Notes: generated from the sequence alone by a model not told the origin. A stretch of 64,000 bases of DNA from Leptospira biflexa serovar Patoc strain 'Patoc 1 (Paris)' (GCF_000017685.1 NC_010602.1:3483001-3547000), one strand, 5' to 3'. Positions 37,870 to 47,455 are shown, numbered from the stretch's first letter. Program-made: numbers and translations.

Positions 37870-38850
37870 TTATATCTTAACCAATTTTTCCATTACTTCC
37901 TTTTCTTTTTCTGAAAGCTGTTTTAAAATTTCTGAAGCTTGCACTATATCTTTTTTTTCTTTGCTTTTACTCACTTTCAGAAATAAATTAGAAACGTCTG
38001 TCCAAAGATTTGCAATTTCAATGAATTCTTTATGAGCCTGAGCGAGTGTGCCAAGTTTTAATAATTCGTAACTTTCTTGTAAGAAGTCCCTGTATAAATT
38101 TCTGAACAAGGCACCACCTGTTCCTGCTTTTTGCATCAGCATGGCAGATGTAGAAAAATCACCTGTTATCTCATTTGTCGTTTCGAACCACTTGGATATT
38201 TCTTTACTTGTTTTCAATATTCCTTTGTACCCAATATTATTAATTGGTGGATTGAGATAATCAATTGCATTATTACGAATGGCTGTTGGGATTACTTTTT
38301 TTAGATCAAACTTTTTGTTTGTTTTGTTTATGATGTAATACAAATTTTTTGAGGCCATTGGACCTTTTTCGGATCTTGCTAGTTCTAAACTTTTCAGACT
38401 TGTTTTTACTTGTCCGCCTTGTTGTTTTGTATCAACCAAAAAAGCATATTCTTTATCATAACCGTAAATAGCAGTATAATGCCCAGCAAAGTGAATCGGT
38501 TTTGAAAAATACTCTAAATGATAACAGTCAAGTTTGAGTCCAACTACCTTCCCTTTGTTTAGAAGTTGTTTTACGTTGTCCCAAGCTTTTTGCTTTGAAG
38601 AAGTTTCGTTAGATATTAGTTCAAGATTTAAGTTTTTAATAATGTTTTGCGTGAGCAAGTCAGGTTTGATTCGTCCACCGATGAAAGGGAAATTCATAGT
38701 TTTCATATTCCAAAAAATGAAACCTAGTCCTTCACCTAATCCAAAAAGCATTGGTTCAGATAGGTCGATATTGAGTTGTCGTAACAATGTTCCTGTTGCG
38801 GTCGTCTCACAATGTTGTCCGTCAAATGGTTTTAAATTCTCAATTTTCAT
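37870..38850 (-). CDS. BtrH N-terminal/DUF4872 domain protein, in a cassette-like unit
   Basis: From the ATG at 38850 the protein has 326 residues (a TTG at 38871 is an alternative). The N-terminal half matches the BtrH_N family: PFDGQHCETTATGTLLRQL, then LSEPMLFGLGEGLGFIFW. The papain-like fold places Cys14, His124 (HFAGHYTAIYGYD) and Asp140 (AFLVDT) as a possible catalytic triad. The C-terminal half fits the DUF4872 partner domain. BtrH itself transfers an acyl side chain from a carrier protein in butirosin synthesis; most relatives are uncharacterised. No biosynthetic genes are nearby. The gene is preceded and followed by attC-like elements and has only a weak ribosome site. Confidence 0.8.
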   Translation of the reverse strand: MKIENLKPFDGQHCETTATGTLLRQLNIDLSEPMLFGLGEGLGFIFWNMKTMNFPFIGGRIKPDLLTQNIIKNLNLELISNETSSKQKAWDNVKQLLNKGKVVGLKLDCYHLEYFSKPIHFAGHYTAIYGYDKEYAFLVDTKQQGGQVKTSLKSLELARSEKGPMASKNLYYIINKTNKKFDLKKVIPTAIRNNAIDYLNPPINNIGYKGILKTSKEISKWFETTNEITGDFSTSAMLMQKAGTGGALFRNLYRDFLQESYELLKLGTLAQAHKEFIEIANLWTDVSNLFLKVSKSKEKKDIVQASEILKQLSEKEKEVMEKLVKI

Positions 38851-38882
38851 TTTGTTTACTTTTTTTGTCAAATTTGGCGCAT

Positions 38883-39030
38883 AAGACCTACCGAAGTTGT
38901 CCCTGAGTCCCGGAACGGGACATTAGGGACTGGCATGTCGCTCGTATTTGCAAGTTGAATGCCAGGAGGAAATTGGCCGTCGGCCGAAAGAGGCCTTGTG
39001 CCGAAGCGTATCGTTAAGGTGCTGTTATGT
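38883..39030 (-). repeat. attC-like element between vapC and the BtrH-like gene
   Basis: On the minus strand it begins CATAACAGCACCTTAACGAT, 13 bases after the vapC stop, and continues CGCTTCGGCACAAGG. It holds several nested palindromes: GGCC-three bases-GGCC, TGGCAT/ATGCCA, and GTCCCT/AGGGAC enclosing TCCCG/CGGGA. It ends CTTATGCG, whose TTATG pairs with the opening CATAA. Length and structure fit an integron attC site; this is inference. Confidence 0.55.
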
Positions 39031-39043
39031 GATGGTCAGCAGA

Positions 39044-39448
39044 TTAATTAATCCAGTTTTCTATTTTAAGTTCTTTAATTCTTTTATACTCTTTTTCATT
39101 ATTTGTAACTAAAATAATGTCACTAGCAATAGCCTGAGAAGCGATGAGTAAATCATACGGTCCAATTATTTCTCCCTTTTTCTCTAGTTTAGTTCTGATA
39201 GTTCCTGCTACCGATGCTGATTCTGAGTCAAAGTTTATGACATTTAGGTAACCCAGAAATTCATTTAGAGTTTTTTGATTTTTATCAGCTTTTTGACTTT
39301 TTTGAACACCATATCTTAATTCAAATTCAGTGATGCTAGAAATGAAGATGTTATCTAAACTAATTTTTTTGAATTTTTGGTAAACATTTTCAGGTTTTTT
39401 ATTAATGATATAAATACAAATATTTGTATCTAATAAATAATGATTCAT
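39044..39448 (-). CDS. vapC: VapC-type toxin, PIN domain ribonuclease
   Basis: The 134-residue PIN protein has the acidic active site: Asp7 in YLLDTNIC, Glu41/Glu43 in ITEFELRYG, Asp99 in GPYDLLIASQA, and TNNEKEYKRI as the final block. VapC toxins cut RNA, often initiator tRNA, in a magnesium-dependent way. Its start overlaps the vapB stop as ATGA, the usual toxin-antitoxin coupling. An attC-like repeat follows the stop directly. Confidence 0.95.
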   Translation of the reverse strand: MNHYLLDTNICIYIINKKPENVYQKFKKISLDNIFISSITEFELRYGVQKSQKADKNQKTLNEFLGYLNVINFDSESASVAGTIRTKLEKKGEIIGPYDLLIASQAIASDIILVTNNEKEYKRIKELKIENWIN

Positions 39449-39675
39449 ATAGAATTTCGTTTGTCGAAAGACTTAGGTTGATTTCTCTCAATGAGAAAAT
39501 CATCCGAAAAATCATTTAGAGACTTCCATAATCTGTCAACGGCATCGTCGATAGGTGATATAATAACGCAATTTCCATCTTTTCTAATGTAGACTTCTTT
39601 TCCTTTAAATCTAAATTCTTTAGGGAGTCTAACCGCTTGACTATCACCATTTTTAAATAATTTCGCACGATTCAT
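39445..39675 (-). CDS. vapB: VapB-type antitoxin (AbrB-like)
   Basis: This 76-residue protein has the swapped-hairpin AbrB-type DNA-binding fold at the N-terminus (AKLFKNGDSQAVRLPKEFRF, KGKEVYIRKDGNCVIISP) and a C-terminal tail that would occupy the VapC active site. It neutralises VapC and, with it, represses its own promoter, probably in 39676-39760. There ATATATTATTTAGTATATA (39676-39694) is a near-palindromic AT-rich stretch touching the start. Confidence 0.93.
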   Translation of the reverse strand: MNRAKLFKNGDSQAVRLPKEFRFKGKEVYIRKDGNCVIISPIDDAVDRLWKSLNDFSDDFLIERNQPKSFDKRNSI

Positions 39676-39776
39676 ATATATTATTTAGTATATATTTTGT
39701 TGGAATGTCAATTACTATTTTAGCAGTTTTTTCTTTGGCCGTACCCATGTTCTGAGGCATACATTTCCTGACTGTC

Positions 39777-39867
39777 GTATAACAAGTCTATTTACACACT
39801 CGCATGATTCTCTCAAACCCTGCTGTTCATCTTATTTCAATTAACACCCACGTTCACGCTGGTATAC
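39777..39867. repeat. Possible attC-like boundary upstream of vapBC
   Basis: CGTATAACAAG at 39777-39787 reads GTTATACG on the minus strand, close to an integron core site, and can pair with GTATACG at 39861-39867. The 382-base gap 39676-40057 holds this, a vapB promoter region and the thiolase terminator, but no gene I can support. Confidence 0.35.
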
Positions 39868-40001
39868 GAATTACAGATATCACCCTAATTCCCACTGGCT
39901 ATCGGCATATCAATGAATCCCTCACACAACGTATGAAGATATCTCTTCTGATTTATTTTTAGTTAGTTTTTCGAAGTGATTTGAAAGAGGAAAATGAGAA
40001 C

Positions 40002-40036
40002 CAAGTTTAAACCCCAATACACGGGGCCTAAACTTG
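40002..40036 (-). terminator. Intrinsic terminator of the thiolase gene
   Basis: CAAGTTTA (40002-40009) pairs with TAAACTTG (40029-40036), and inside it CCCC pairs with GGGG around a seven-base loop. On the minus strand the stem is followed by a T-rich tract (GGTTCTCATTTT). Confidence 0.65.
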
Positions 40037-40057
40037 AATTTGAAAGAGAAATTGGTT

Positions 40058-41272
40058 TTACTTCAATCGTTCGATGATTGTTGCAATCCCCATACCACCA
40101 CCAATACAAAGAGTGATAAGGCCGTAACGAAGGTCTCTTCGTTCCAACTCGTCAAGCACCGTTCCAGTGAGGATAGCACCTGTTGCTCCGAGTGGGTGAC
40201 CAAGAGCAATCGCTCCACCGTTCACATTGATTTTGGATTCATCGATTCCGAGTGTTTTCTTTACGTATAACACAACAGATGCGAAAGCTTCGTTGATTTC
40301 CCAAAGGTCGATGTCTTTTACACTGAGGCCTGCTTGTTTCAAAGCTTTTTGTGAAGCAGAAACAGGTCCAGTTAACATGATGGTTGGGTCTTCACCAGTC
40401 GCTACCGTTGCAAGGATTTTTGCACGAGGTTTTAAACCATATTTTTTCAAACCATCATCGTTCGTTACTAAAATCGCCGCAGCACCATCCACGATACCGG
40501 ATGAGTTTCCAAGTGTATGGATGTGGTTGATTTTTTTCACTTCTGGGTAAGAACGAAGTGCAATGGCATCGAGTTCTTTTTCACCAATCGTTTTGAAAAC
40601 AGGACCAAGGCTTGAAAGGAATGCATAATCAGATTCCAATCGTGGGTTCTCTTCCTCTGTCACAACAGTTCCATCATCCAAAGTGATTGGGATCACAGAT
40701 TTTTTGAAGTATCCGTTTTGAATGGCAGCATGAGCTTTTTGTTGTGAAGATTCTGCAAAACGATCTGCTTCTTCACGAGAAATATCATACTTCGTTGCAA
40801 TTAAGTCAGCAGAGATTCCTTGTGGAACTAGGTTGTAATGAGCAGCAATTTTATCGTTACCTACGTTAAAATCACGACCGATCATATCATCACCCATTTT
40901 CACTCGGCTCATGGATTCCACTCCACCACCAACTCCAAGTTCCATCGCTCCAGACGCAACATGGTTTGCTACGTTGTTCAGTGCTTGTAATCCAGATCCG
41001 CAAAAACGGTTTACTGTATAACCAGGAACATCTTTTGGCCAATGTGCCGCCATAACCGCATAACGTGCGATACATGCAGCTTGGTCAGCGACTTGGGATA
41101 CACAACCCATTACAACTTCTTCTACCGTTTTTGGATCGATTCCTGTACGGGATTGGATGGCTTTTAATGTGGCAGCAGCTAATTCTTGTGGGTGGACGGA
41201 TGCAAGTGTCCCGCGTTTTTTGCCCTTTCCTCTCGGAGTTCGGACAGCATCAATAATATAGGAATTCCCCAT
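40058..41272 (-). CDS. Acetyl-CoA C-acyltransferase (thiolase)
   Basis: The 404-residue thiolase has all catalytic blocks: nucleophile Cys in [17 protein letters not shown], the His in [16 protein letters not shown], and the second Cys in [11 protein letters not shown]. It condenses two acetyl-CoA or cleaves 3-ketoacyl-CoA; the direction (biosynthetic or beta-oxidation, as FadA) cannot be decided from sequence. Leptospires live on fatty acids, which favours beta-oxidation, but no hydratase/dehydrogenase gene is beside it. A single-gene transcript is likely, with a terminator just downstream. Confidence 0.95.
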   Translation of the reverse strand: MGNSYIIDAVRTPRGKGKKRGTLASVHPQELAAATLKAIQSRTGIDPKTVEEVVMGCVSQVADQAACIARYAVMAAHWPKDVPGYTVNRFCGSGLQALNNVANHVASGAMELGVGGGVESMSRVKMGDDMIGRDFNVGNDKIAAHYNLVPQGISADLIATKYDISREEADRFAESSQQKAHAAIQNGYFKKSVIPITLDDGTVVTEEENPRLESDYAFLSSLGPVFKTIGEKELDAIALRSYPEVKKINHIHTLGNSSGIVDGAAAILVTNDDGLKKYGLKPRAKILATVATGEDPTIMLTGPVSASQKALKQAGLSVKDIDLWEINEAFASVVLYVKKTLGIDESKINVNGGAIALGHPLGATGAILTGTVLDELERRDLRYGLITLCIGGGMGIATIIERLK

Positions 41273-41343
41273 GGGTTTACCTCTCTCTGGGTGTTCTAGG
41301 AAAAACGTACAGAGTTCGCCTCACAAGAAAAGTAAAAAAATCA

Positions 41344-42417
41344 TCATTTCGTCATAGTTTTTGTGAATTTGTGACGGTAGTACTTCATTTTCGCTTGGAT
41401 TTGGCAAGAATAGCCCAAAATCATCGCATCGAGCCTGTCTGCCCTACTTTCATTTCGTTCCTCTGCGATCCGAATGTATCGAAAATTGGGGTCAATCGCC
41501 TCTGAAAATTCCCGTTTGTTCCAATCCACATACCGCCAGGCACTGAAACTATGGTTCACCCCCACCTTTTCATCGATGGTTCCAATCAGTTGGAACTTGG
41601 ATTCACAGGGTGTTCGAAAGAAAATGTAACGGTTGAAAAAATACAAAATGGTCCTGTGAGGGTTGGCATCCAAAACGGATCGAAAGTGTTCCTTCATTTC
41701 TTCCACAGTGTAAAACAAATCGGGTCCAGAATTGGTGCTCCGAAAGATTACGGGCGAGAATTCATTGGGAGTATAAAGTTTTGTCAAAATGCGAATGTAG
41801 GATGGGTCATCCAATCGATAGGGAATTTCGTTAAAGGCAAACGGAAACGGATCGCGTTCCGTCAGATGGATTTCGATATAACGGGTATGATCGTATTCAG
41901 GGTCATTGATGTCGGTTGCGACAATTTTTTTGATGTATTTCGCGAGGAACTGGTCTTCATACAAATCTCTGACGGTCACAGCTCCTTCTTCATAAAGAAT
42001 GGCACTTCCAAAATCAATAAAACTTGCACCAACTAACAAACGTCCAATGGAACCATACTGGTGGTGTAAAATTCGATTCCGAAACATGGAACGTAATATC
42101 AAATTATGGTCATACAAACGTTTGCGACCTGACCTTTGTTCTACGACCGTATTTTTTGTTTTTTTGACTTTGTAGTAATGGATGTGATTGGCTAATCCAA
42201 ACCTTAATTTTTCAAACGCATGGTTTTCTAAAACTCGTTTTTCATCCTCTTCATTTTCAATGATGGTGGTTTCGGCAAACAATGGAGAGACTAGTCCAAA
42301 ACCCATGCCGAAGTGACACAGGATTAAAAAAAAACTGACTCGGTTCGATGTAGATGAGAAAAATTTGAAAAACACAAATACTGGAATGAAATGGTTAGGT
42401 AAGAAACCCGGATGCAT
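41344..42417 (-). CDS. Hypothetical exported protein
   Basis: The 357-residue product begins with a long hydrophobic region (FFLILCHFGMGFGLVSPLFAET) that looks like a signal peptide cut after FAET. The ATG at 42417 leaves an unusually long front, and a later start is possible. The mature part is basic and aromatic and I do not recognise a domain. It contains HHQYGSIGRLLVGASFIDFG and repeated Tyr/Arg-rich blocks. It lies 47 bases after nuoI and ends 71 bases before the thiolase start. Confidence 0.65.
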   Translation of the reverse strand: MHPGFLPNHFIPVFVFFKFFSSTSNRVSFFLILCHFGMGFGLVSPLFAETTIIENEEDEKRVLENHAFEKLRFGLANHIHYYKVKKTKNTVVEQRSGRKRLYDHNLILRSMFRNRILHHQYGSIGRLLVGASFIDFGSAILYEEGAVTVRDLYEDQFLAKYIKKIVATDINDPEYDHTRYIEIHLTERDPFPFAFNEIPYRLDDPSYIRILTKLYTPNEFSPVIFRSTNSGPDLFYTVEEMKEHFRSVLDANPHRTILYFFNRYIFFRTPCESKFQLIGTIDEKVGVNHSFSAWRYVDWNKREFSEAIDPNFRYIRIAEERNESRADRLDAMILGYSCQIQAKMKYYRHKFTKTMTK

Positions 42418-42464
42418 TTTGAAAATACGATTCCGGGTCTATGTTTCGAAGGTAAGTTAGAATC

Positions 42465-42992
42465 TTAATTCCTTTGGCCGAGGATGGGACCACCTGTTTT
42501 TTCCATCATTCTTTCTTTGGTCAAAAACAAATCTTCCCTGTTGTCAGCTGCCATCTCTCCGGTTCCATCCAAATAAATAGCTCCTTTGGGACATGCTTCT
42601 TCGCATAACCCACAGAAGATGCAGCGAAGTAAATTGATTTCAAATTTTTTGGCATATTTGTCTTCGGGGTGAAGGTGTTGGCGTTCAGCAGTGACTTCTG
42701 CCGCTTCGATATGAATCGCATTGGCAGGACAAATCCACATACAACAAAAACATGCCGTACACCTCTCACGACCTTGTTCATCTCGTTTCATAGAGTGCAT
42801 TCCACGAAAGCGAGTTGAGTATTGTCTTTTTTTATCAGGGTATTCAATTGTGACTTGTTTGTTAAAGAACGCAACCTTCACAAAATGTTTGAGGGTGATC
42901 CAAAGGCCTTTGCCAATGGACCAAAAGTAAAATTTTTCATACCAAGAAAACTGGTGTTTTTTGGCTACGTTGACGACATTAACGGTTCCCAA
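42465..42992 (-). CDS. nuoI: NADH-quinone oxidoreductase subunit I
   Basis: The 175-residue protein has two [4Fe-4S] motifs: Cys78, 81, 84, 88 ([16 protein letters not shown]) and Cys124, 127, 130, 134 ([16 protein letters not shown]). The N-terminal segment [20 protein letters not shown] resembles the amphipathic membrane-contact part of NuoI. In complex I it carries clusters N6a and N6b, passing electrons to the quinone site. It overlaps nuoG by 14 bases. The other complex I genes are not in the window. Confidence 0.95.
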   Translation of the reverse strand: MGTVNVVNVAKKHQFSWYEKFYFWSIGKGLWITLKHFVKVAFFNKQVTIEYPDKKRQYSTRFRGMHSMKRDEQGRERCTACFCCMWICPANAIHIEAAEVTAERQHLHPEDKYAKKFEINLLRCIFCGLCEEACPKGAIYLDGTGEMAADNREDLFLTKERMMEKTGGPILGQRN

Positions 42993-44427
42993 CGGATGCC
43001 TCCATTTTTTTTGTCATGGTTTTCACAATGAGTTCCACAACACCTGCGGAAGTTTGTAATCCTTGGATGGGATTCATTGACTTTTCAAACGTTTGTTTTA
43101 GGCCATTTTTATTGGTAAAACTTCCTTCGGCTTCACAGAAAATCTGAATCGGTGCCGCCAAACTCGCGTTCTTTGCTGCATCAGTCAAATTGGTATCCAA
43201 ACTAATCACTTGCGTTGGATCGATCCCTTCTGGAATGGATTCTTTCAAAAGGATCACTAGATCAATCGACCCTTGTTTCACTGCGGAGACAATTCCAGAA
43301 ATTCCAGATGGTGTCGTAAGACCTAAGTCCACTGCCCCTTTGGTATTCGGATGGTAATCTTTTGTGAGTAAAAAATCAACCTGTTCTGTTTCTTTGTTTT
43401 GGGCATCTGTCACTCGTGTTTCCCACTGGATGGATTTCCCACTTAATTCACGGGAGAGTGTTTGCAGATTTTGTTTGAGTGCTTCTAAGGTTTCGTTGGA
43501 TTCGTGAGCGCCACCAAGAACGGCGATTGATTTTGCATCTTTTAAGCGATCAATGATTTTGGAAATTACCACTTGCGAAGTGGATGGTTTTCCACTTTCC
43601 AAATAACTGAATAGACGATTATCATTCATCCAATCCAAATCAAATCGACCTTTGTCACAAAGGAAAAACATCCCTTGATCAAAATTTTCCCGAACCATAT
43701 ATCGATACATTTTATTGTCTCGAACATTAGTTGTTACATTACAACCTGTGGAACATCCATGACATACCGATTTATGAGACTTATACCACCAAACACGTGA
43801 TTTAAACAATGTTTTGTTATTGAGAAGGGCACCCACAGGGCAAATGTCTGCTAAGGCACCTTGGTAATTATGATCTATGGGTTCTGACTTGGCAAGTCCG
43901 ATGATGGAATGATTTCCTCTTTCAAAGAGACCGAGATTTGATTCCCCTACTTTTTCCTCTTCGAACCTAACACATCGATAACAAACGATACATCGATTGT
44001 GATTGATGATGAGATTAGTTCCAATTTCTTCTTGAGGGATATTTCGTTTTTCAAACTCAAATCGAGAATGTCCTGTTCCTGATCCAAAGGCATTGTCTTG
44101 CAAACGACATTCCCCAGCCTTATCACAAACTGGACAGTCTAACGGGTGATTGGCGAGAAGGAATTCCATGGTACCAGCTCGTGCTTCTTTCACACGATCG
44201 GATTTTGTGATGATACCCATTCCCTCTTTTACAGGAGTATTACAAGCAGCTTGTAACCTAGGCACCCCTTCAATTTCAATGAGACACATACGGCACATTC
44301 CGACAATGCTCAGAGCTGGGTGGTAACAGAAGTAAGGAATTTCAACTCCTACTTCTTTTGTTGCATCAATGAGGTTTTTCTTTTCGTCGACTTCGTATTC
44401 GACTCCGTCTATCTTTATCTTAACCAA
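42979..44427 (-). CDS. nuoG: NADH-quinone oxidoreductase subunit G (short form)
   Basis: Iron-sulfur ligands are plain: [2Fe-2S] Cys34, 45, 48, 62; His94 with Cys98, 101, 107; [4Fe-4S] Cys146, 149, 152, 196. A molybdopterin-type extra cluster follows, beginning Cys222, 225, 229 (CHGCSTGC). The protein ends at 482 residues, well short of typical NuoG (about 700-900), so most of the C-terminal molybdopterin-like domain is reduced. It belongs to the NADH-oxidising arm of complex I. The start ATG at 44427 lies 54 bases after the response regulator gene. Confidence 0.93.
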   Translation of the reverse strand: MVKIKIDGVEYEVDEKKNLIDATKEVGVEIPYFCYHPALSIVGMCRMCLIEIEGVPRLQAACNTPVKEGMGIITKSDRVKEARAGTMEFLLANHPLDCPVCDKAGECRLQDNAFGSGTGHSRFEFEKRNIPQEEIGTNLIINHNRCIVCYRCVRFEEEKVGESNLGLFERGNHSIIGLAKSEPIDHNYQGALADICPVGALLNNKTLFKSRVWWYKSHKSVCHGCSTGCNVTTNVRDNKMYRYMVRENFDQGMFFLCDKGRFDLDWMNDNRLFSYLESGKPSTSQVVISKIIDRLKDAKSIAVLGGAHESNETLEALKQNLQTLSRELSGKSIQWETRVTDAQNKETEQVDFLLTKDYHPNTKGAVDLGLTTPSGISGIVSAVKQGSIDLVILLKESIPEGIDPTQVISLDTNLTDAAKNASLAAPIQIFCEAEGSFTNKNGLKQTFEKSMNPIQGLQTSAGVVELIVKTMTKKMEASVGNR

Positions 44428-44481
44428 AGAACAGACCCCCTAGGTTTGATTAGACTTAGGTCTTTTGATTTTGTCAAACCT

Positions 44482-45222
44482 TCATTTGGAAATTATATTT
44501 ACTTCGGAAAGATACGTGTATGGCTGTAAGTCTACTACATGATTGGAGAAAAATTCCGAATCCACAAATAGGGAACTGGCTCGGATATTGGTCTGTTTTA
44601 GAATTTTTGCGATCAGATCATCTAAAATTTGTAAGGCACGAACTTCATAAAAAAAAGCGTTATCGAGATTCATTCTCAAATTGGTAAACGAAGCTCTCCC
44701 CGCAAGCGTCAACATAAAGCGATCGTAGATTTCTTCGGCTGATTTTTTCCCAGGGCACCCTTTGATGTCCAATTGCATCTGGGAGATGGAAAGCTCTGTG
44801 ACATTGACAACCAAAGGAAATTCTTTTTTGTCGATGATGTTCTCTGGTTTGAGTTGTAATACTTGCGCGATTTTTTCGAGAAGGGCTTGGTTTGCGATCG
44901 GCTTTAACAAATACGCAGTGACATTGTTTACGGCCGCACGTTTCACTTGGTCTTTTTCTCCGACGGCAGTCAACATGATCACAGGTGTTAACTTCAACAT
45001 GTCTTTGCCTTTTTCAAGAAAACTAATTCCATCCAAATACGGCATATTCACATCACTGATGACCAAATCATAACTATTGTTACGTACTTTTGTAAGGCCA
45101 GACATCCCATCCACCACATGGGTAACATCAAAATTGTAACGTTCCAAAGTGTGTAATAAAAGTTTTGCGCTACTTTCATCGTCTTCAAGGAGTAAAATTT
45201 TATATACTTTGGGACGGTTCAT
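44482..45222 (-). CDS. Response regulator with receiver domain and unknown output domain
   Basis: Residues 1-125 form a receiver domain: acidic pair Asp14/Asp15 (LLEDDESS), phosphorylation site Asp57 (LVISDVNMPYLDG), Thr85 and Lys107 (AYLLKPI). The C-terminal 120 residues (VVNVTELSISQMQLDIKG to the end) have no DNA-binding motif I can see and include a stretch like anti-sigma-antagonist or chemotaxis-type output. No kinase gene is adjacent. It lies 13 bases after aroC and is likely co-transcribed. Confidence 0.85.
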   Translation of the reverse strand: MNRPKVYKILLLEDDESSAKLLLHTLERYNFDVTHVVDGMSGLTKVRNNSYDLVISDVNMPYLDGISFLEKGKDMLKLTPVIMLTAVGEKDQVKRAAVNNVTAYLLKPIANQALLEKIAQVLQLKPENIIDKKEFPLVVNVTELSISQMQLDIKGCPGKKSAEEIYDRFMLTLAGRASFTNLRMNLDNAFFYEVRALQILDDLIAKILKQTNIRASSLFVDSEFFSNHVVDLQPYTYLSEVNIISK

Positions 45223-45235
45223 CGGTTATCGGTCC

Positions 45236-46372
45236 TTATTGGTTTGGAATTGCATTTAAATTTGCATACTTCATGAACCATTTTGGTTGTAAGGCTCTTT
45301 GGTATAAATACGCATCGACTAACACTAAATTGACAACTGCTTCCACAATGGGCACCGCTCTCGGAAGTACACATGGGTCGTGACGACCTTTTGCTTTCAG
45401 AATGGTTTCCTTGTTTTGATCGTTGATTGTTTTTTGTTCTTTTTTGATAGTGGATGTTGGTTTGAAAGCAGCACGAATCACAAGATCCATTCCATTGGAG
45501 ATTCCACCTTGGATTCCACCAGAACGATTGGTCCGTGTTTTCACTTTGCCAGTGCCTTCTTCTATGTAAAATTCATCATTGTGTGTACTGCCTGTTTGGC
45601 GAGTACCAGAAAAACCAGATCCTACTTCAAAACCCTTACAGGCAGAAATGGAAAGAATTGCTTTTGCCAAATCAGCATCTAACTTATCGTAAACGGGATC
45701 ACCAAGACCTGGAGGAAGGTTTCTCACAACCACCTTCACCACTCCACCAACAGAATCTCCTTCATCACGGAGTTTACGAATGAGTGTTTCCATTTCTTCG
45801 TTCGCTGATGCTTTTGGACAACGTGTGGGAAATTGGTCTACCAAATCTCGTGAGATGGGATATTCATCTTCCGTAATATTAGAGTCGATAGGACCAATTG
45901 AATCCACAAAACCAACCGTAGAAATTCCCAATTCATTTTCTAAGATGACACGAGCCAGTCCCGCTGCGGCAACCCGACCAATGGTTTCGCGAACAGAAGA
46001 GCGACCTCCACCCACATGGGCTCTATGGCCATATTTTTCAGAGTAGGTATAATCTGCATGGGAAGGACGGAAGACATGTGCCATCTCGTCATAATCACTT
46101 CCAATCGTATTTTGGTTGTTCACCTTCATGAGGATGGGACTCCCAGTGGTTTTGCCTTCAAACACTCCAGACTCAACGACCATACGGTCCTTTTCATCTC
46201 TCGGTGTGGTGAGGTCATTTTGACCTGGTCTACGGCGTGTTAGATCTTTTTGGATTTCTTCTTCTGGAAACGGAAGGCCCGCAGGCACTCCATCCACAAC
46301 CACTCCGACGGATGTTCCGTGAGACTCTCCAAAGGTCGATACTCGAAAAATTTTTCCCCAACTTGATGGCAT
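45236..46372 (-). CDS. aroC: Chorismate synthase
   Basis: With the ATG at 46372 the protein starts [20 protein letters not shown], exactly as the family does (378 residues). A longer frame to 46441 exists but adds non-conserved residues. Signatures are [44 protein letters not shown] and [14 protein letters not shown]. It converts 5-enolpyruvylshikimate-3-phosphate to chorismate using reduced FMN, the last step of the shikimate pathway. aroD (step three) lies divergently at 48433. The gene faces the TonB-like gene across 59 bases. Confidence 0.97.
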   Translation of the reverse strand: MPSSWGKIFRVSTFGESHGTSVGVVVDGVPAGLPFPEEEIQKDLTRRRPGQNDLTTPRDEKDRMVVESGVFEGKTTGSPILMKVNNQNTIGSDYDEMAHVFRPSHADYTYSEKYGHRAHVGGGRSSVRETIGRVAAAGLARVILENELGISTVGFVDSIGPIDSNITEDEYPISRDLVDQFPTRCPKASANEEMETLIRKLRDEGDSVGGVVKVVVRNLPPGLGDPVYDKLDADLAKAILSISACKGFEVGSGFSGTRQTGSTHNDEFYIEEGTGKVKTRTNRSGGIQGGISNGMDLVIRAAFKPTSTIKKEQKTINDQNKETILKAKGRHDPCVLPRAVPIVEAVVNLVLVDAYLYQRALQPKWFMKYANLNAIPNQ

Positions 46373-46388
46373 ATACGGACAATGAAAA

Positions 46389-46408
46389 TGGAGATTGCAT
46401 TCTCTCCA
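46389..46408. promoter_or_regulatory. Inverted repeat in the aroC/TonB-like divergent region
   Basis: TGGAGA and TCTCCA are separated by eight bases, centred between the two divergent starts. It could be a shared operator; nothing else supports it. Confidence 0.3.
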
Positions 46409-46431
46409 ATAAAGTTTTTCATGAACTTGGA

Positions 46432-46929
46432 ATGCACTCAATCTTCAATGGACCCAAATATAAGGCAATTGCCCTTAGCATGGGACTCCATTTTTTGGTC
46501 CTTTTGTCGTATCTGGCAAAGGACAGCTTAAGTGACATAGATTCTACTCACATCAAACTCAAAGAAGGTGGAAGTTTTTCCGTAATCCAATTGCATATTT
46601 CCACAGGATTGGGTGAATCAAAGGAATCCGTTTCCCCTACCCAATCCGCAGACAGGGGAACCAAAACGACCGAGGACGAAATCTCGGAATTCCAAAATTG
46701 TCTGAGTTATCCCAGTTTGGCTTTGGAACAAAAACTGGAAGACCATTGTGTGTACCAACTTTCTGTGAAAGAAGATGGTTCCTTGGAAAAAATTGCAGTG
46801 GTCACCGCATGTAGGTATGCGGTTTTTGATCAACAGGTGCGACGCCAACTTTCGGAATGGAAGTTCCAATACACCAAAGGCAAAGAATTTGTTTTACCCA
46901 TTAGGTTCCGTTTAGATGTCCGAGACTAA
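46432..46929 (+). CDS. TonB C-terminal-like protein
   Basis: Starting at the ATG at 46432 the product is 165 residues. It has one N-terminal transmembrane helix ([20 protein letters not shown]), a Ser/Thr-rich spacer with no Pro-Glu/Pro-Lys repeats, and a C-terminal domain with the TonB pattern ([52 protein letters not shown]). The spacer is much shorter than in classic TonB, so reaching the outer membrane is doubtful. An earlier ATG at 46366 is possible but overlaps aroC. It overlaps the NusG-like gene by 14 bases. Confidence 0.7.
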   Translation: MHSIFNGPKYKAIALSMGLHFLVLLSYLAKDSLSDIDSTHIKLKEGGSFSVIQLHISTGLGESKESVSPTQSADRGTKTTEDEISEFQNCLSYPSLALEQKLEDHCVYQLSVKEDGSLEKIAVVTACRYAVFDQQVRRQLSEWKFQYTKGKEFVLPIRFRLDVRD

Positions 46930-47455
46930 TCCACATTCTGAAGAAAGTGCTTGGTATATCGTTTACACGAAACCCCGAGCCGAAAAAAAACTCAGTGAAC
47001 TTCTCCGTAAGTATCATATCGAAAACTACTTACCAATACGGAAAGAAAGGAAAAAATGGACAGATCGTTTCAAATGGATCCATGTTCCTGTACTACCCTC
47101 TTATATTTTTGTGCGGATTGTGTTTTGGAGAGATAAAAATAAAGTCCTTCAATTGCCAGGTTCCGTTCAATTCGTTTTCCATAAAGGGCAACCTGCTATC
47201 GTGGAACAAAACGATTTGGATGTTTTGGAAAAAGGCCTACAAGAGTATGCGGAGTCTTTAAAAATGAACCCAGAATTGTTATTACAAAAAGGTAAATTGG
47301 TTAGAATCATTGATGGATCTTTTGTTGGTAAAACCATGGAAATCATCAAGGTAAAAAACAAAACCCTTGTTGTTTGTCGAATTCCAGGAGTGGAAACAAT
47401 TTTTTCGTATGAAATCAATATGGACCATATGGCTTGGGAGGAATTAATCCAATGA
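46916..47455 (+). CDS. NusG-family antiterminator paralogue (UpxY/RfaH-like)
   Basis: The 179-residue protein has an N-terminal NGN domain (AWYIVYTKPRAEKKLSELLR, YLPIRKERKKWTDRFKWIHVPVLPSYIFV) and a C-terminal KOW motif (GKLVRIIDGSFVGKTMEIIKVKNKT). The sequence WYIVYTKPRAEKK is that of specialised NusG paralogues such as UpxY and RfaH rather than housekeeping NusG. Those load onto RNA polymerase at chosen operons and suppress termination, often for surface polysaccharides. It sits in a tight cluster with kdsD, whose ATG overlaps its stop, so a link to envelope polysaccharide genes is likely. Confidence 0.88.
   Translation: MSETNPHSEESAWYIVYTKPRAEKKLSELLRKYHIENYLPIRKERKKWTDRFKWIHVPVLPSYIFVRIVFWRDKNKVLQLPGSVQFVFHKGQPAIVEQNDLDVLEKGLQEYAESLKMNPELLLQKGKLVRIIDGSFVGKTMEIIKVKNKTLVVCRIPGVETIFSYEINMDHMAWEELIQ

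Noticed and set aside
40058..41272. Pairing of the thiolase with the DUF35 protein at 35654 as an acyl-CoA complex
   Set aside because: They are over 4 kb apart with the cassette-like block between them, and this thiolase has the full catalytic set of the stand-alone type.
41551..42036. 161-codon plus-strand frame
   Set aside because: Opposite the exported hypothetical gene; no ribosome site or domain.
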